Positions 33,392 to 42,446 of a stretch of DNA of 64,000 nucleotides are shown piece by piece. Source of the DNA: VBDM01 sp035280025 (lineage in GTDB: Bacteria; Pseudomonadota; Gammaproteobacteria; Burkholderiales; SG8-39); the NCBI GenBank assembly GCA_035280025.1, contig DATEGT010000195.1:7302-71301 (forward strand), in the 5' to 3' direction. The position numbers and the translations under genes are program-made. Position 1 is the first letter of the stretch; each line of letters opens with the position of its first letter. Under the pieces are notes generated by a model. That model was not told the DNA's origin, searched no databases, and saw only the letters and a program-made list of their open reading frames with translations.

Positions 33392-34198
33392 TTAGTGCAC
33401 GTCCTTCCAGAATTCCTTGTAAAGGAGGTACGCAAACACGAGCAGCACCAGCAGCACGAGCAGGACGACGTACCCGGCCTGCTTGCGCTCCAGCTGATTC
33501 GGCTCGGACATCCAGGTCATGAAATTCACGAGATCCCGCACCAGGATGTCGTAGTCGCGCTGCGAAAGCGCCCCCGGGACCTCGGTCTTGATCGTCTTCA
33601 GGACGAAGCGTTCCCCGTCCTTGCCCGCCTGTTCCGGCGTGAGGACGTCGATCTTCCATGCGCTCGTCTGCTGCCGGGCGATCCCTTCGGCGTGTTCCAG
33701 GTCCTTGAACTTCCGCTCGACCTGCACCTGCTGTCCTGACAGCGTCCACAGCACGTTCGGCATGGCTACCCGGTCGTAGACCATGTTGTTCCAGCCCGTC
33801 GCGGACTCCTTGTCCCGGTAGAAGCTGCGCAGATACGTATACAGCCAGTCCGCTCCGCGCGCGCGGGCGATCACCGACAGGTCCGGAGGAGCCGTGCCGA
33901 GCCACTCCTTGGCCTCCTTCTTGGTCAGAGCGACGTTCATGAGCTCGCCGATCTTGTCGGCGGTAAACAGCAGGTTGTCCTTGATCTGCGCCTCGGTGAG
34001 GCCGATCTCCTCGAGCTTGCTGTAGCGCATCATCCCCGCGGCGTGGCAGTTCAGGCAGTAGTTGACGAGGGTACGCGCGCCCGCCTGCAGGCTGGCGACA
34101 TCGCGCGGATCGATCGGCGCGGCATCCAGCCTGACGGATTCTTCCTGTGCCGTCGCCAGGGGCGCCGCGAGCGCGAGGAGAAGCAAAAGGATCCTCAT
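33392..34198 (-). CDS. petC: Cytochrome c1 of ubiquinol-cytochrome c reductase
   Basis: Cytochrome c1 takes electrons from the Rieske protein in the bc1 complex of the inner membrane. The 268-residue protein has a signal peptide (about 1-18), the haem site CLNCH (Cys48, Cys51, His52) followed by AAGMMRYS, and the axial-ligand region PNVLWTLSG. The C-terminal membrane anchor (about 238-262, VVLLVLLVLLVFAYLLY) ends in a Lys/Asp-rich tail. It overlaps the petB stop by 4 bp. Confidence 0.96.
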   Translation of the reverse strand: MRILLLLLALAAPLATAQEESVRLDAAPIDPRDVASLQAGARTLVNYCLNCHAAGMMRYSKLEEIGLTEAQIKDNLLFTADKIGELMNVALTKKEAKEWLGTAPPDLSVIARARGADWLYTYLRSFYRDKESATGWNNMVYDRVAMPNVLWTLSGQQVQVERKFKDLEHAEGIARQQTSAWKIDVLTPEQAGKDGERFVLKTIKTEVPGALSQRDYDILVRDLVNFMTWMSEPNQLERKQAGYVVLLVLLVLLVFAYLLYKEFWKDVH

Positions 34199-35595
34199 TT
34201 GCCCCTCACGCGGTTAGGTTCGGGGCTGCATTTGTCCATCTTCGACCACCAGGGCATGAGGAAGAAGAACAGGAAGTAGATCGCCGTCCCGACCTGCGCC
34301 GCGATGGTGCGTCCGCTGGTGACCGCCAGCGTACCCAGATAGCCGAGCTCGAAGAAAGCTACGACAAACACGGCGATCGCCGCCTTGGTGATCGGCCCCT
34401 TGTAGCGGATCGACTTCACGGGGCTGCGGTCGAGCCAGGGCAGCAGGAAGAAGATCATGACCGACACACCCATCAGGACCACGCCCCAGACCTTGGCGTC
34501 GAGCGTGAAGAACCCCGCCAACAGCACAATCGCCGCGGCGCCGACCACGGCTCTCACGACGGCGTTCTTGACGTTCCAGATGATCAGCGCGGCGAAGGCG
34601 ATGACGCCGGGCGTGAGAACCCAGCGCACGAACTCGTCGGTCGTCGCGCGCAGAATCGAATAGTAGGGCGTGAAGTACCACACCGGAGCGATGTGCGGGG
34701 GCGTCTTCAGCGGATCGGCCGCGATGAAGTTGTTCGCCTCCAGGAAGTAGCCGCCACCCTCGGGTGCGAAGAACACCACGATCGCGAAGATGATGAGGAA
34801 CACCGCCACCCCGAAGGTGTCCTTGACCGTGTAGTAGGGGTGGAACGGGATCCCGTCCAGCGGCCTGCCGGTCTTGGAGTCCTTGGCGTTCTTGATCTCC
34901 ACGCCGTCGGGGTTGTTCGAGCCGACCTCGTGCAGCGCGAGCAGATGGGCCACGACGAGCGCAAGAAGCACCAGAGGAACCGCGATCACGTGAAAAGCGA
35001 AGAAGCGATTGAGGGTCGCGTCCGACACCACGTAGTCGCCCCGGATCCAGATCGCGAGGTCCGGCCCGATGAAAGGTATCGCGCCGAAGAGGTTCACGAT
35101 CACCTGCGCGCCCCAGTACGACATCTGTCCCCAGGGAAGGAGGTAACCGAAGAATGCCTCCGCCATCAGGCAGAGGAATATGAGCATTCCGAAGATCCAC
35201 AGCAGCTCGCGCGGCTTGCGGTAGGATCCGTACAGCAGCCCGCGGAACATGTGGAGGTAGACGCAGATGAAGAAGAACGATGCGCCCGTCGAGTGCATGT
35301 AGCGGATCCACCAGCCCCACGGGACCTCGCGCATGATGTACTCGACCGAGGCGAACGCCTGCCCCGCGTCCGGCTTGTAGTTCATCGTCAGGAAGATACC
35401 GGTGACGAGCTGCAGCACCAGCACGAACAGGGCGAGCGAGCCGAAGTAGTACCAGAAGTTGAAATTCTTGGGCGCGTAGTATTCGGCGAGGTGCGAGCGC
35501 CAGTTCTCCATCAGCGGGAAGCGCTGGTCGATCCAGGTGAGCAGGCCGTTGAACGGTCCCGCTCCGGTCACCGGCTGCTTTTCGGCCGCAGCCAT
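34195..35595 (-). CDS. petB: Cytochrome b of ubiquinol-cytochrome c reductase
   Basis: The 466-residue protein is the di-haem cytochrome b core of the bc1 complex and oxidises ubiquinol at the inner membrane. It has eight or nine spans, haem-ligand regions such as WWIRYMHSTGASFFFICVYLHMFRGLL, the Qo-site stretch WGQMSYWGAQVIVNLFGAIPFIG, and PEWY-equivalent PVWYFTPYYSILRA. It is full length, fusing cytochrome b6-like and subunit IV-like parts. The start is ATG 35595, 2 bp after petA; it overlaps petC. Confidence 0.97.
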   Translation of the reverse strand: MAAAEKQPVTGAGPFNGLLTWIDQRFPLMENWRSHLAEYYAPKNFNFWYYFGSLALFVLVLQLVTGIFLTMNYKPDAGQAFASVEYIMREVPWGWWIRYMHSTGASFFFICVYLHMFRGLLYGSYRKPRELLWIFGMLIFLCLMAEAFFGYLLPWGQMSYWGAQVIVNLFGAIPFIGPDLAIWIRGDYVVSDATLNRFFAFHVIAVPLVLLALVVAHLLALHEVGSNNPDGVEIKNAKDSKTGRPLDGIPFHPYYTVKDTFGVAVFLIIFAIVVFFAPEGGGYFLEANNFIAADPLKTPPHIAPVWYFTPYYSILRATTDEFVRWVLTPGVIAFAALIIWNVKNAVVRAVVGAAAIVLLAGFFTLDAKVWGVVLMGVSVMIFFLLPWLDRSPVKSIRYKGPITKAAIAVFVVAFFELGYLGTLAVTSGRTIAAQVGTAIYFLFFFLMPWWSKMDKCSPEPNRVRGK

Positions 35596-35597
35596 GT

Positions 35598-36200
35598 CTA
35601 CGCTCCCTTCTTGTCTTCGCCGATGAGGATCTTGTTGTCCGCCAGGAAAGTGTAGGGCGGGACCCTCAGGTTGTCGGGAGCGGGCTTGTTCTTGTATACG
35701 CGGCCGGCAAGGTCGTAGAGCGAGCCGTGGCAGGGGCAATAAAAGCCGCCGTTCCAGTCCGGAGCGAACGGCTCGTTGCCCGCCTGGAGCTTGTCGATGG
35801 GCGTGCATCCGAGATGCGTGCAGATACCCACGACCACCAGATATTCGGGCTTGACCGAGCGAAACTCGTTGCGCGCGTACACGGGCGTCAGCTCGTCCTG
35901 CTTGCGCTTGCTCTGAGGGTCGGCGACCTTGTCGTCGTCCTTCTTGATCCCTTCGAGCATTTCCGGCGTGCGGTGGAGGATCCACACCGGCTGCCCGCGC
36001 CATTCAAAGGTCGCCATCTCTCCCGGCGCGAGGTGGCTGATGTCGGCCTCGACCGGCGCCCCCAGCGCCTTGGCGCGATCCGAAGGAAGCATCGAAGCGG
36101 CGAAGGGGACGGCGGTGGCCACCACTGCGGCACCGCCGGCGCAGGCGCTCGCGATGACCAGCGTTCGCCGGCCGCGGTTGATTCCCGCGTGATCTGTCAT
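35598..36200 (-). CDS. petA: Rieske iron-sulfur subunit of ubiquinol-cytochrome c reductase
   Basis: The 200-residue protein has a twin-arginine signal (NRGRRTLVIASA, about 8-19) leading into one membrane segment, then the Rieske domain with [2Fe-2S] ligands Cys127, His129, Cys155 and His158 (CTHLGC and CPCHGS) and disulfide cysteines 132 and 157. It transfers electrons from quinol to cytochrome c1. Tat dependence fits with the tatABC genes nearby. It has a clear sigma70 promoter upstream and an AAGGA ribosome site. Confidence 0.97.
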   Translation of the reverse strand: MTDHAGINRGRRTLVIASACAGGAAVVATAVPFAASMLPSDRAKALGAPVEADISHLAPGEMATFEWRGQPVWILHRTPEMLEGIKKDDDKVADPQSKRKQDELTPVYARNEFRSVKPEYLVVVGICTHLGCTPIDKLQAGNEPFAPDWNGGFYCPCHGSLYDLAGRVYKNKPAPDNLRVPPYTFLADNKILIGEDKKGA

Positions 36201-36242
36201 GGAGAAATCCTTGCTGAAAGAGGAATCTGTGGAAGAGCGCAA

Positions 36243-36271
36243 ATTATACAGAAAGCGCGCTGCGAGGCCAA
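36243..36271 (-). promoter_or_regulatory. Sigma70 promoter of the petABC operon
   Basis: On the minus strand a TTGGCC (36266-36271) stands 17 bp before a perfect TATAAT (36243-36248). Transcription would start near 36236, about 36 nt before petA. Confidence 0.7.
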
Positions 36272-36455
36272 ATTTTGGAACCCAACCCGTTGATTCCGGA
36301 AACGAATTCGCGGAGCCGCCCACGCCGCGCGGGCGCCGCAAGTGGATTTGGGCGATAATCGCGGCTTCAGGGAGTCCAGGTTACCGCCACGCTTTCCGCG
36401 AAAACGGCCACCGCGGACAAAGTCGTCAGTGATCCGGCATCGCCCGGAAGGTTTC

Positions 36456-37610
36456 ATGCGCAATCTTTGGCTCATCTTTGCCCAGGCCGCCACCGTCGCG
36501 GTGGGCGCGCTGTTCGTGGTCACCACGCTCAAGCCCGAATGGCTGGGCCGTTCCTCGTCCGGGCCGCAAGTGATCGAGCTGCGGCAAGCGACCCCGGCCG
36601 CTCTTCCCGGGCGGGCGACTTCCTACAGCGATGCGGTGAGAAAAGCGGTCCCGGCCGTCGTCAACATTTTCACGAGCAAGGAAATCAAGGCGCAGCGCCA
36701 TCCGTTTCTCGACGATCCCCTGTTCCGGCATTTCTTCGGTGACCGCCTGCAGGAGGAACCGCAGCGCGCGTCGAGCCTGGGCTCGGGCGTGATCGTCAGC
36801 TCCAAGGGCTACATCCTCACCAATCACCACGTCGTCGAGGCCGCCGACGAGATCGAGGTCGCCCTCGTAGACGGCACGAAGCTCAAGGCGCGCGCAGTGG
36901 GCTCGGACCCCGAGAGCGATATCGCGGTGCTGCAGGTCGAAGGCCGACCGGTTCCGGCGATCACGTTCGGCGATGCCGACTCGCTGCGCGTCGGGGACGT
37001 GGTGCTCGCCATCGGCAATCCCTTCGGCGTGGGACAAACGGTGACGATGGGCATCGTTTCCGCGCTGGGACGGAGCCAGCTCGGAATCAACACGTTCGAG
37101 AACTTCATCCAGACCGACGCCGCGATCAACCCCGGCAACTCCGGGGGCGCGCTGATCGACACGGCCGGCAATCTCGTCGGCATCAACACCGCGATCTTCT
37201 CGCGCTCGGGAGGATCCCTGGGCATTGGTTTCGCGATACCCGCATCGAGCGCCAAGCAGGTCATGGAGCAGATCATCGAGACCGGCAGCGTAACCCGCGG
37301 CTGGATCGGAGTGGAGGCTCGGGAAATCGCCCCGGAAATCAGCGATCCGGGCCAGGATTCCTCGACCAGCGGAGTTCTGATCGCCGGAGTGCGGCGCGGC
37401 GAGCCGGCGGACAAGGCGGGCCTTAGAGCAGGGGACGTTCTCGTGGCCATCAACGGCAAGCCGGTCAAGGACTCGACCTCGATGCTCAATCTGGTCGCTG
37501 CGCTCGTTCCGGGTCAATCGGCGTCGATCCGGTACCGGCGCGACAACCAGGACGGCGAGGTGCAGGTGACCGTCGGCAAGCGTCCCGCCCAGCAGCGCCG
37601 TCGCCGCTGA
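36456..37610 (+). CDS. degS: Periplasmic serine protease, DegS/DegQ (HtrA) family
   Basis: The 384-residue protein has an N-terminal membrane anchor or signal (about 7-25), a trypsin-like domain with His125 (LTNHHVV), Asp155 (ESDIAVLQ) and Ser229 (GNSGG), and one PDZ domain (about 280-378; RGWIGVEAREI, GVLIAGVRRGEPADKAGLRAGDVLVAINGKPV). A single PDZ and retained anchor are DegS/AlgW-like; it may initiate envelope stress signalling or degrade misfolded proteins. ATG 36456 follows an AAGG site. It is divergent from petA across about 255 bp. Confidence 0.92.
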   Translation: MRNLWLIFAQAATVAVGALFVVTTLKPEWLGRSSSGPQVIELRQATPAALPGRATSYSDAVRKAVPAVVNIFTSKEIKAQRHPFLDDPLFRHFFGDRLQEEPQRASSLGSGVIVSSKGYILTNHHVVEAADEIEVALVDGTKLKARAVGSDPESDIAVLQVEGRPVPAITFGDADSLRVGDVVLAIGNPFGVGQTVTMGIVSALGRSQLGINTFENFIQTDAAINPGNSGGALIDTAGNLVGINTAIFSRSGGSLGIGFAIPASSAKQVMEQIIETGSVTRGWIGVEAREIAPEISDPGQDSSTSGVLIAGVRRGEPADKAGLRAGDVLVAINGKPVKDSTSMLNLVAALVPGQSASIRYRRDNQDGEVQVTVGKRPAQQRRRR

Positions 37611-37628
37611 CGACGGGACTTCGCGCGG

Positions 37629-38399
37629 CTACTTCTGCCCCGCTTCCGTCTGCTCGACGTCCTTTTCCGCAGTTTCGCCCGTCGCTTGCGGGCGCCCGAC
37701 GAGACGCGCCGCCACGATGCCGAGCTCGTAGAGGAACCACAGGGGCACCGCGAGCATCACCTGCGAGATCACATCGGGCGGCGTGAAAATCGCGCCGATG
37801 ACGAATGCTCCCACGATCACGTAGGGCCGGATGTGCTTCAGCTTGTCAATCGAGACGACGCCGACCCGCACCAGCACGATGACCGCGACCGGCACCTCGA
37901 ACGTGACCCCGAACGCGACGAAGGTCGTCAGCACGAAGGAAAGGTACTTGTCGATGTCGGTCATCCACGCGACGCCTTCGGGCGCGATCGACGCCATGAA
38001 CTTGAACACCACCGGGAACACCAGGAAGTACGCGAACGACATGCCGACCAGGAACAGGAGCGAACTGGCGAAGACCAGCGGCAGCACCAGCCGCTTTTCA
38101 TGCAGGTAGAGCCCCGGTGCGACGAACGCCCACACCTGGTAGAGAACGTAGGGCAGCGCGATCACGAACGCGACCAGGAAAGCGACCTTGACCGGCACCA
38201 GGAACACGCCGACCACGTCCGTGGCGATCATCTGCCCGCCGACGGGCAGGGCGGCAATCAAGGGCCTCGCGAGTATCGCGTAAAGATCCCGCGCCCAGGG
38301 AAAGAGACACAGGAACACGACGATCACCGCGAGAATCGCCCGCAGGAGCCGGTCGCGCAGCTCGACCAGATGAGAGATGAAGGTGTCCTGCGAGGTCAT
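37629..38399 (-). CDS. tatC: Sec-independent protein translocase TatC
   Basis: TatC is the substrate-binding core of the twin-arginine translocase in the inner membrane. The 256-residue protein has six spans and the typical start (TFISHLVELRDRLLRAIL), the conserved FAYFLVFPVVFKFM section and the PPDVISQVMLAVPLWFLYELGI ending. A Lys/Glu-rich cytoplasmic tail follows. It is last of tatA-tatB-tatC and convergent with degS. Confidence 0.96.
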   Translation of the reverse strand: MTSQDTFISHLVELRDRLLRAILAVIVVFLCLFPWARDLYAILARPLIAALPVGGQMIATDVVGVFLVPVKVAFLVAFVIALPYVLYQVWAFVAPGLYLHEKRLVLPLVFASSLLFLVGMSFAYFLVFPVVFKFMASIAPEGVAWMTDIDKYLSFVLTTFVAFGVTFEVPVAVIVLVRVGVVSIDKLKHIRPYVIVGAFVIGAIFTPPDVISQVMLAVPLWFLYELGIVAARLVGRPQATGETAEKDVEQTEAGQK

Positions 38400-38412
38400 T
38401 CAGGCCGGAGGC

Positions 38413-38829
38413 TCAGGCGGCGGTTTTCTCCGGCGGTGAAGGCGCACCCTGCGGCGCGTCGCCGGCTTCTTGGGCAGGCGCCGCGGGTTGCGCAGCCTGC
38501 GGGGACGCCGAGGAGGCGGTCTCGCCGCCCTGCGCCAGCGAATTGAGCTCGCTCCCGGTCTTGGCAGCCTCGGCCTGCACGGAGCTCACCGCGCTGGTAA
38601 CGCTGCTCTCGAACCCTCGTGCCGCGTCTTCGAACGTGGTCTTGAACTTGCGCAGCTCCTCCAGCTCGATCTCGCGGTTGATGTCGGCCTTGACATCGTT
38701 GACATAGCGCTGCAGGCGGCCGAACAAATGGCCCATGGTGCGCGCCACGCGCGGCAGCCGCTCCGGCCCGATCACGATGAGCGCCACCACGGCGATCACC
38801 ATCAGTTCGGAGAATCCGACGTCAAACAC
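38413..38829 (-). CDS. tatB: Sec-independent translocase protein TatB (GTG start)
   Basis: The 138-residue protein has an N-terminal membrane helix (MFDVGFSELMVIAVVALIVIGPERLP, about 1-26), then an amphipathic helix (RVARTMGHLFGRLQRYVNDV) and a long Ala/Glu-rich disordered tail. TatB binds signal peptides together with TatC. The start is GTG at 38829. It lies between tatA and tatC. Confidence 0.95.
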   Translation of the reverse strand: MFDVGFSELMVIAVVALIVIGPERLPRVARTMGHLFGRLQRYVNDVKADINREIELEELRKFKTTFEDAARGFESSVTSAVSSVQAEAAKTGSELNSLAQGGETASSASPQAAQPAAPAQEAGDAPQGAPSPPEKTAA

Positions 38830-38886
38830 GTTGGTTGAACCTTCGCGGCCGGGACGGACCCGGCAATGCGATCGCGGCGCGGACCC

Positions 38887-39117
38887 TCAGGTCTTGGCCT
38901 TGTCCTTGATTTCGCCTTCGATGGTGCGGCCGGTCATCTGGGCCGCCGGGCCGCCGTCGGCGGGCTTGTCGTCGCCTGCGCCTTTCATTCCGTCCTTGAA
39001 GCCGCGCACCGCGCCGCCGAGATCGGCTCCGATGTTACGAATCTTCTTCGTGCCGAATATGAGCAGGACCACCAGAAGCACGATCAACCAATGCCAGATA
39101 CTCAGTCCACCAGGCAT
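38887..39117 (-). CDS. tatA: Sec-independent translocase protein TatA
   Basis: The 76-residue protein has one N-terminal membrane helix (LSIWHWLIVLLVVLLIFGTKKIRN) with the phenylalanine-glycine hinge and an amphipathic helix (ADLGGAVRGFKDGMKG). It forms the translocation pore in the Tat pathway. It stands between hinT and tatB. Confidence 0.95.
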   Translation of the reverse strand: MPGGLSIWHWLIVLLVVLLIFGTKKIRNIGADLGGAVRGFKDGMKGAGDDKPADGGPAAQMTGRTIEGEIKDKAKT

Positions 39118-39129
39118 AACACGACTCCT

Positions 39130-39483
39130 TCAAGTGCGTTTCAGCATCGGACCCAGGGTTTCCGGGCCGCCGATGACATGGACGTGTAGATGATACACCT
39201 CCTGCCGACCCACACGCCCCGAGTTGATGATGGTGCGAAAGCCGTCGGTCGAGCCCTGCTCGCGCGCAAGGCGCGGCGCGGTTGCAAGAATCTTGCCCAG
39301 GATCGCCTGATGGCTCATGTCGCATTCCGCGAGGGAGGCTATGTGCTGCTTGGGAATGATCATGAAGTGCACCGGCGCGAGCGGCTGGATGTCGTGGAAC
39401 GCGAATATGTCCGCGTCCTCGTACACCTTGCGGCTGGGAATCTCGCCCCGCACGATCCTGCAGAAAATGCAGTCCGACGCCAT
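39130..39483 (-). CDS. hinT: Histidine triad nucleotide-binding protein HinT
   Basis: The 117-residue HIT protein hydrolyses purine nucleoside phosphoramidates. It has CIFCRIVRGEIPS at the start, where paired cysteines bind metal in some members, the FHDIQPLAPVHFMIIPKQHI core and the YHLHVHVIGG triad. The start at ATG 39483 is 2 bp downstream of hisE; it is the usual neighbour of hisE and tatA in Betaproteobacteria. Confidence 0.95.
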   Translation of the reverse strand: MASDCIFCRIVRGEIPSRKVYEDADIFAFHDIQPLAPVHFMIIPKQHIASLAECDMSHQAILGKILATAPRLAREQGSTDGFRTIINSGRVGRQEVYHLHVHVIGGPETLGPMLKRT

Positions 39484-39485
39484 GC

Positions 39486-39830
39486 CTACTTCCGCTCGGC
39501 GTTCGCGCGCCGCTTGTCCTGCCGCGCCGCCTTCTCGTCGATCCCGGAAATCCCCTCGCGCCGGCGCAGCTCCGCGAGCACGTCCGCCGGGCGCAGGCCG
39601 AAATGCGCCAGCATGATGAGGCAGTGGAACCACAGGTCCGCGGTCTCTCCGACGATGCGCAGCCGATCTCCGTCCTTCGCCGCCATGACGGTCTCGGTCG
39701 CCTCCTCGCCGACCTTTTTCAGGATCGCGTCCGGTCCGCGGGCGAACAGGCGCGCCACGTACGATTTCTCGGCGTCGCCGCCCTTGCGGCTCTCGACCAC
39801 GTCGGCCAGGCGCTCGAGGATGTCGCTCAT
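39486..39830 (-). CDS. hisE: Phosphoribosyl-ATP diphosphatase HisE
   Basis: HisE releases pyrophosphate from PR-ATP, the second step of histidine synthesis. The 114-residue helical protein has DAEKSYVARLFARGPDAILKKVGEEATE, AAKDGD and LWFHCLIMLAHFGL, the MazG-like metal-binding pattern. It is free-standing, separate from HisI. The start at ATG 39830 overlaps the hisI stop by 4 bp. Confidence 0.95.
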   Translation of the reverse strand: MSDILERLADVVESRKGGDAEKSYVARLFARGPDAILKKVGEEATETVMAAKDGDRLRIVGETADLWFHCLIMLAHFGLRPADVLAELRRREGISGIDEKAARQDKRRANAERK

Positions 39831-40216
39831 CGGTTGTATATCTCCTTCGGATCCTTGAGCACGGGTTCTACCTCCAGCCAACGCCCGTTTTCGAGCTTCT
39901 GGAAAAAGCAGCTGTGCCGGCCGGTGTGGCAGGCGATGCTCCCGGCTTGCTCCACTTTCAGCAGCAGCACGTCCTCGTCGCAATCCAGCCGGATCTCGCG
40001 CACCGTCTGGACGTTCCCCGACTGCTCGCCTTTCTTCCACAGGCGCTTGCGCGTGCGCGACCAGTAGTGCGCCTGCCCCGTCGCCACGGTTTTCGCGAGG
40101 GACTCGCGGTTCATCCAGGCGAGCGTCAGCACGTCGTTCGTCGACAGCTCCTGCGCGATCGCCGGGACGAGGCCGTGCTCGTCCCACTTTACCTTGTCCA
40201 ACCAGCTGTCCGCCAT
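39827..40216 (-). CDS. hisI: Phosphoribosyl-AMP cyclohydrolase HisI
   Basis: HisI opens the adenine ring of PR-AMP. The 129-residue protein has the zinc-binding set of the family: DCDEDVLLLKVEQAGSIACHTGRHSCFF (about 76-103), with Asp and Cys ligands, after YWSRTRKRLWKKGE(Q)SGNVQ. It is a monofunctional enzyme overlapping hisE. Confidence 0.96.
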   Translation of the reverse strand: MADSWLDKVKWDEHGLVPAIAQELSTNDVLTLAWMNRESLAKTVATGQAHYWSRTRKRLWKKGEQSGNVQTVREIRLDCDEDVLLLKVEQAGSIACHTGRHSCFFQKLENGRWLEVEPVLKDPKEIYNR

Positions 40217-40228
40217 CGTCTCCGCCGT

Positions 40229-40987
40229 TCAAAGCCTTACTTCGATCCCGCGCCTCGCCATGAATTCCTTCGCCTCGCGCACGGTGAATTCGCCGAAATG
40301 AAAAATGCTGGCGGCGAGCACTGCGTCGGCGCGCCCTTCGAAGACACCCTGCACGAGATCTTCCAGCCCGCCGACCCCGCCGCTCGCGATCACCGGCACG
40401 CTCACCGCGTCAGCGACGGCGCGCGTAAGCGCGAGGTCGAAGCCCTCCCGCGTGCCGTCGCGGTCCATGCTGGTGAGCAGTATTTCGCCCGCGCCCAGTT
40501 CCTGCATTCTACGCGCCCAGTCGACCGCATCCAATCCCGTTCCCCTGCGTCCGCCGTGGGTGAAGACCTCCCAGCGGGCTCCGGCGCGCTTGGCGTCGAT
40601 CGCGACGACGATGCACTGCGAGCCGTAGCGTCCCGCGGCGTCCGCGACGAGCTGCGGGCTCTGCACCGCCGCGGTGTTGATCGAGACCTTGTCGGCCCCG
40701 GCGTTCAGCAGCCGCCGCACGTCGTCGACCTTGCGCACGCCGCCGCCGACCGTGAGGGGGATGAAGACCCGGGCCGCGACGCGCTCCACGATCGGAAGGA
40801 TCAGATCGCGATCGTCGGAGCTCGCGGTAATATCGAGAAAGGTCAACTCGTCCGCGCCCTGCTCGTTGTAGCGCCGCGCGATCTCGACCGGGTCGCCCGC
40901 GTCGCGCAGCCCCACGAAATTGACCCCTTTCACGACGCGCCCGCGGTCGACATCCAGGCAAGGGATGATGCGCTTGGCAAGTGCCAT
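40229..40987 (-). CDS. hisF: Imidazole glycerol phosphate synthase cyclase subunit HisF
   Basis: HisF forms imidazole glycerol phosphate and AICAR from PRFAR with ammonia supplied by HisH. The 252-residue TIM barrel has catalytic Asp residues in IIPCLDVDRGRVVKG (Asp12) and in the VAIDAKR strand (Asp131), phosphate-binding GGGVR and SGGVGG loops, and TSMDRDGTREGFDL. It is downstream of hisA in the usual H-A-F order. Confidence 0.97.
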   Translation of the reverse strand: MALAKRIIPCLDVDRGRVVKGVNFVGLRDAGDPVEIARRYNEQGADELTFLDITASSDDRDLILPIVERVAARVFIPLTVGGGVRKVDDVRRLLNAGADKVSINTAAVQSPQLVADAAGRYGSQCIVVAIDAKRAGARWEVFTHGGRRGTGLDAVDWARRMQELGAGEILLTSMDRDGTREGFDLALTRAVADAVSVPVIASGGVGGLEDLVQGVFEGRADAVLAASIFHFGEFTVREAKEFMARRGIEVRL

Positions 40988-40998
40988 CGGCGAGCCGA

Positions 40999-41748
40999 TC
41001 AGTCCTTGCTCTTTCCCAGCTTGTCCGCCTCGGCTTGAGCTTTCTTGAAATCGAGGGTGCCTTGATAGATCGCGCGGCCTGTGATCACCGCGTTGATCCC
41101 CTCGGACTCGATCTTGCAGAGTGTCTTGACGTCTTCGATGCTGGTGAGGCCGCCGCTTGCGATCACCGGAACGCGCAACTCCTTGGCGAGCTTCACCGTC
41201 GCGTCGACGTTCACGCCGGTAAGCATGCCGTCGCGGCCGATGTCGGTATAGATGACGGCTTCCACCCCGTAGTCCTGGAACTTCTTCGCGAGGTCCACCA
41301 CGTCGTGCCCGGTCATCTTGGACCATCCCTCCACGGCGACCTTGCCGTCCTTCGCGTCGAGCGCCACGATGATGTGCCCGCCGAAAGCGGTGCTGGCATC
41401 CTGGAGGAAACCGGGATTCTTGACGGCGGCGGTACCGATGATGACGTAGCTCACGCCGAGGTCGAGATAGTGCTCGATGGTGTCCAGGTCGCGGATCCCT
41501 CCGCCGAGCTGGACCGGCACGGAGTCGCCGAGCTCGCGCAGGATGGTGCGGATGATTGCCTCGTGCTTCGGTTTCCCGGCGGCCGCGCCGTTAAGGTCGA
41601 CGACGTGGAGCCGCCGCGCGCCCTCGGCCTTCCAATGCTTCGCCATGGCGACCGGGTCTTCCGAGTACACCGTGGCGTCGCTCATCCTTCCCTGTTTCAG
41701 GCGGACGCAGTGGCCGTCCTTGATGTCAAGAGCCGGAATGATAAGCAT
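40999..41748 (-). CDS. hisA: Phosphoribosylformimino-AICAR ribotide isomerase HisA
   Basis: HisA isomerises ProFAR to PRFAR. The 249-residue TIM barrel keeps the catalytic Asp near the start (IPALDIKDGHCVRLKQG) and Asp about 130 (ALDAKDGKVAVEGW), with the phosphate motifs QLGGGIRD and IASGGLTS. It is located between hisH and hisF. Confidence 0.97.
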   Translation of the reverse strand: MLIIPALDIKDGHCVRLKQGRMSDATVYSEDPVAMAKHWKAEGARRLHVVDLNGAAAGKPKHEAIIRTILRELGDSVPVQLGGGIRDLDTIEHYLDLGVSYVIIGTAAVKNPGFLQDASTAFGGHIIVALDAKDGKVAVEGWSKMTGHDVVDLAKKFQDYGVEAVIYTDIGRDGMLTGVNVDATVKLAKELRVPVIASGGLTSIEDVKTLCKIESEGINAVITGRAIYQGTLDFKKAQAEADKLGKSKD

Positions 41749-41796
41749 TGAGTCGGGAAAAGCTCGAGCCCCGAGGAGGACCGACGATGGACGGAT

Positions 41797-42429
41797 TCAG
41801 GGATTCCAGTGGAGGAAGTTGGCGAGTAGCCGCAGGCCTGCAGTGTCGCTTTTTTCTGGGTGGAACTGTACCGCGAAAATGTTATCTCGCGCCACCGCAC
41901 AGGTAAAGGGGATGCCGTACTCGGTCGTGCCTTGCACCAGACCGGGCTCCCCGACCTCCGGGAAATAGCTGTGCACGAAGTAGAAACGGCTCCCGTCCTC
42001 GATCCCCGACCACAGCGGGTGTCGCGCCTGCCTCACTCGATTCCAACCCATGTGGGGGACCTTGAGCCGCCCGCCCTCCGGATCGAACATCGGCGAGTCC
42101 GGAAACCGGCGAACGGCGCCGGGGAGCAGCTTCAATCCCTCTACCCCGCCCTCGTCGCTACGCTCGAACAGCATCTGGAGTCCGATGCAGATCCCGAGAA
42201 ACGGCTTCGCGCGCGCCGCCTCCACGACCGCCGCTCTGAGTCCGCGTGCGTCCATTTCGCGCATGCAGTCCGGCATCGCCCCCTGTCCCGGAAAAACCAC
42301 GCGCTCGGCGCCCGAAACGCGCGCCGGATCGGAAGTCACTTCGACTCGGGCTTTCGGCGCGACGTGCTCCACCGCCTTGGACACCGAGTGGAGGTTCCCC
42401 ATGCCGTAATCGACGACTGCGACGCGCAT
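41797..42429 (-). CDS. hisH: Imidazole glycerol phosphate synthase glutaminase subunit HisH
   Basis: HisH releases ammonia from glutamine for HisF. The 210-residue class I amidotransferase has the nucleophile Cys81 (FLGICIGLQMLFERSDEG) and His190/Glu192 (FHPEKS), plus YGMGNLHSV at the N-terminus and PHMGWN. Start ATG 42429. It precedes hisA on the same transcript. Confidence 0.97.
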   Translation of the reverse strand: MRVAVVDYGMGNLHSVSKAVEHVAPKARVEVTSDPARVSGAERVVFPGQGAMPDCMREMDARGLRAAVVEAARAKPFLGICIGLQMLFERSDEGGVEGLKLLPGAVRRFPDSPMFDPEGGRLKVPHMGWNRVRQARHPLWSGIEDGSRFYFVHSYFPEVGEPGLVQGTTEYGIPFTCAVARDNIFAVQFHPEKSDTAGLRLLANFLHWNP

Positions 42430-42446
42430 CGCGGGTCGAGACGAAG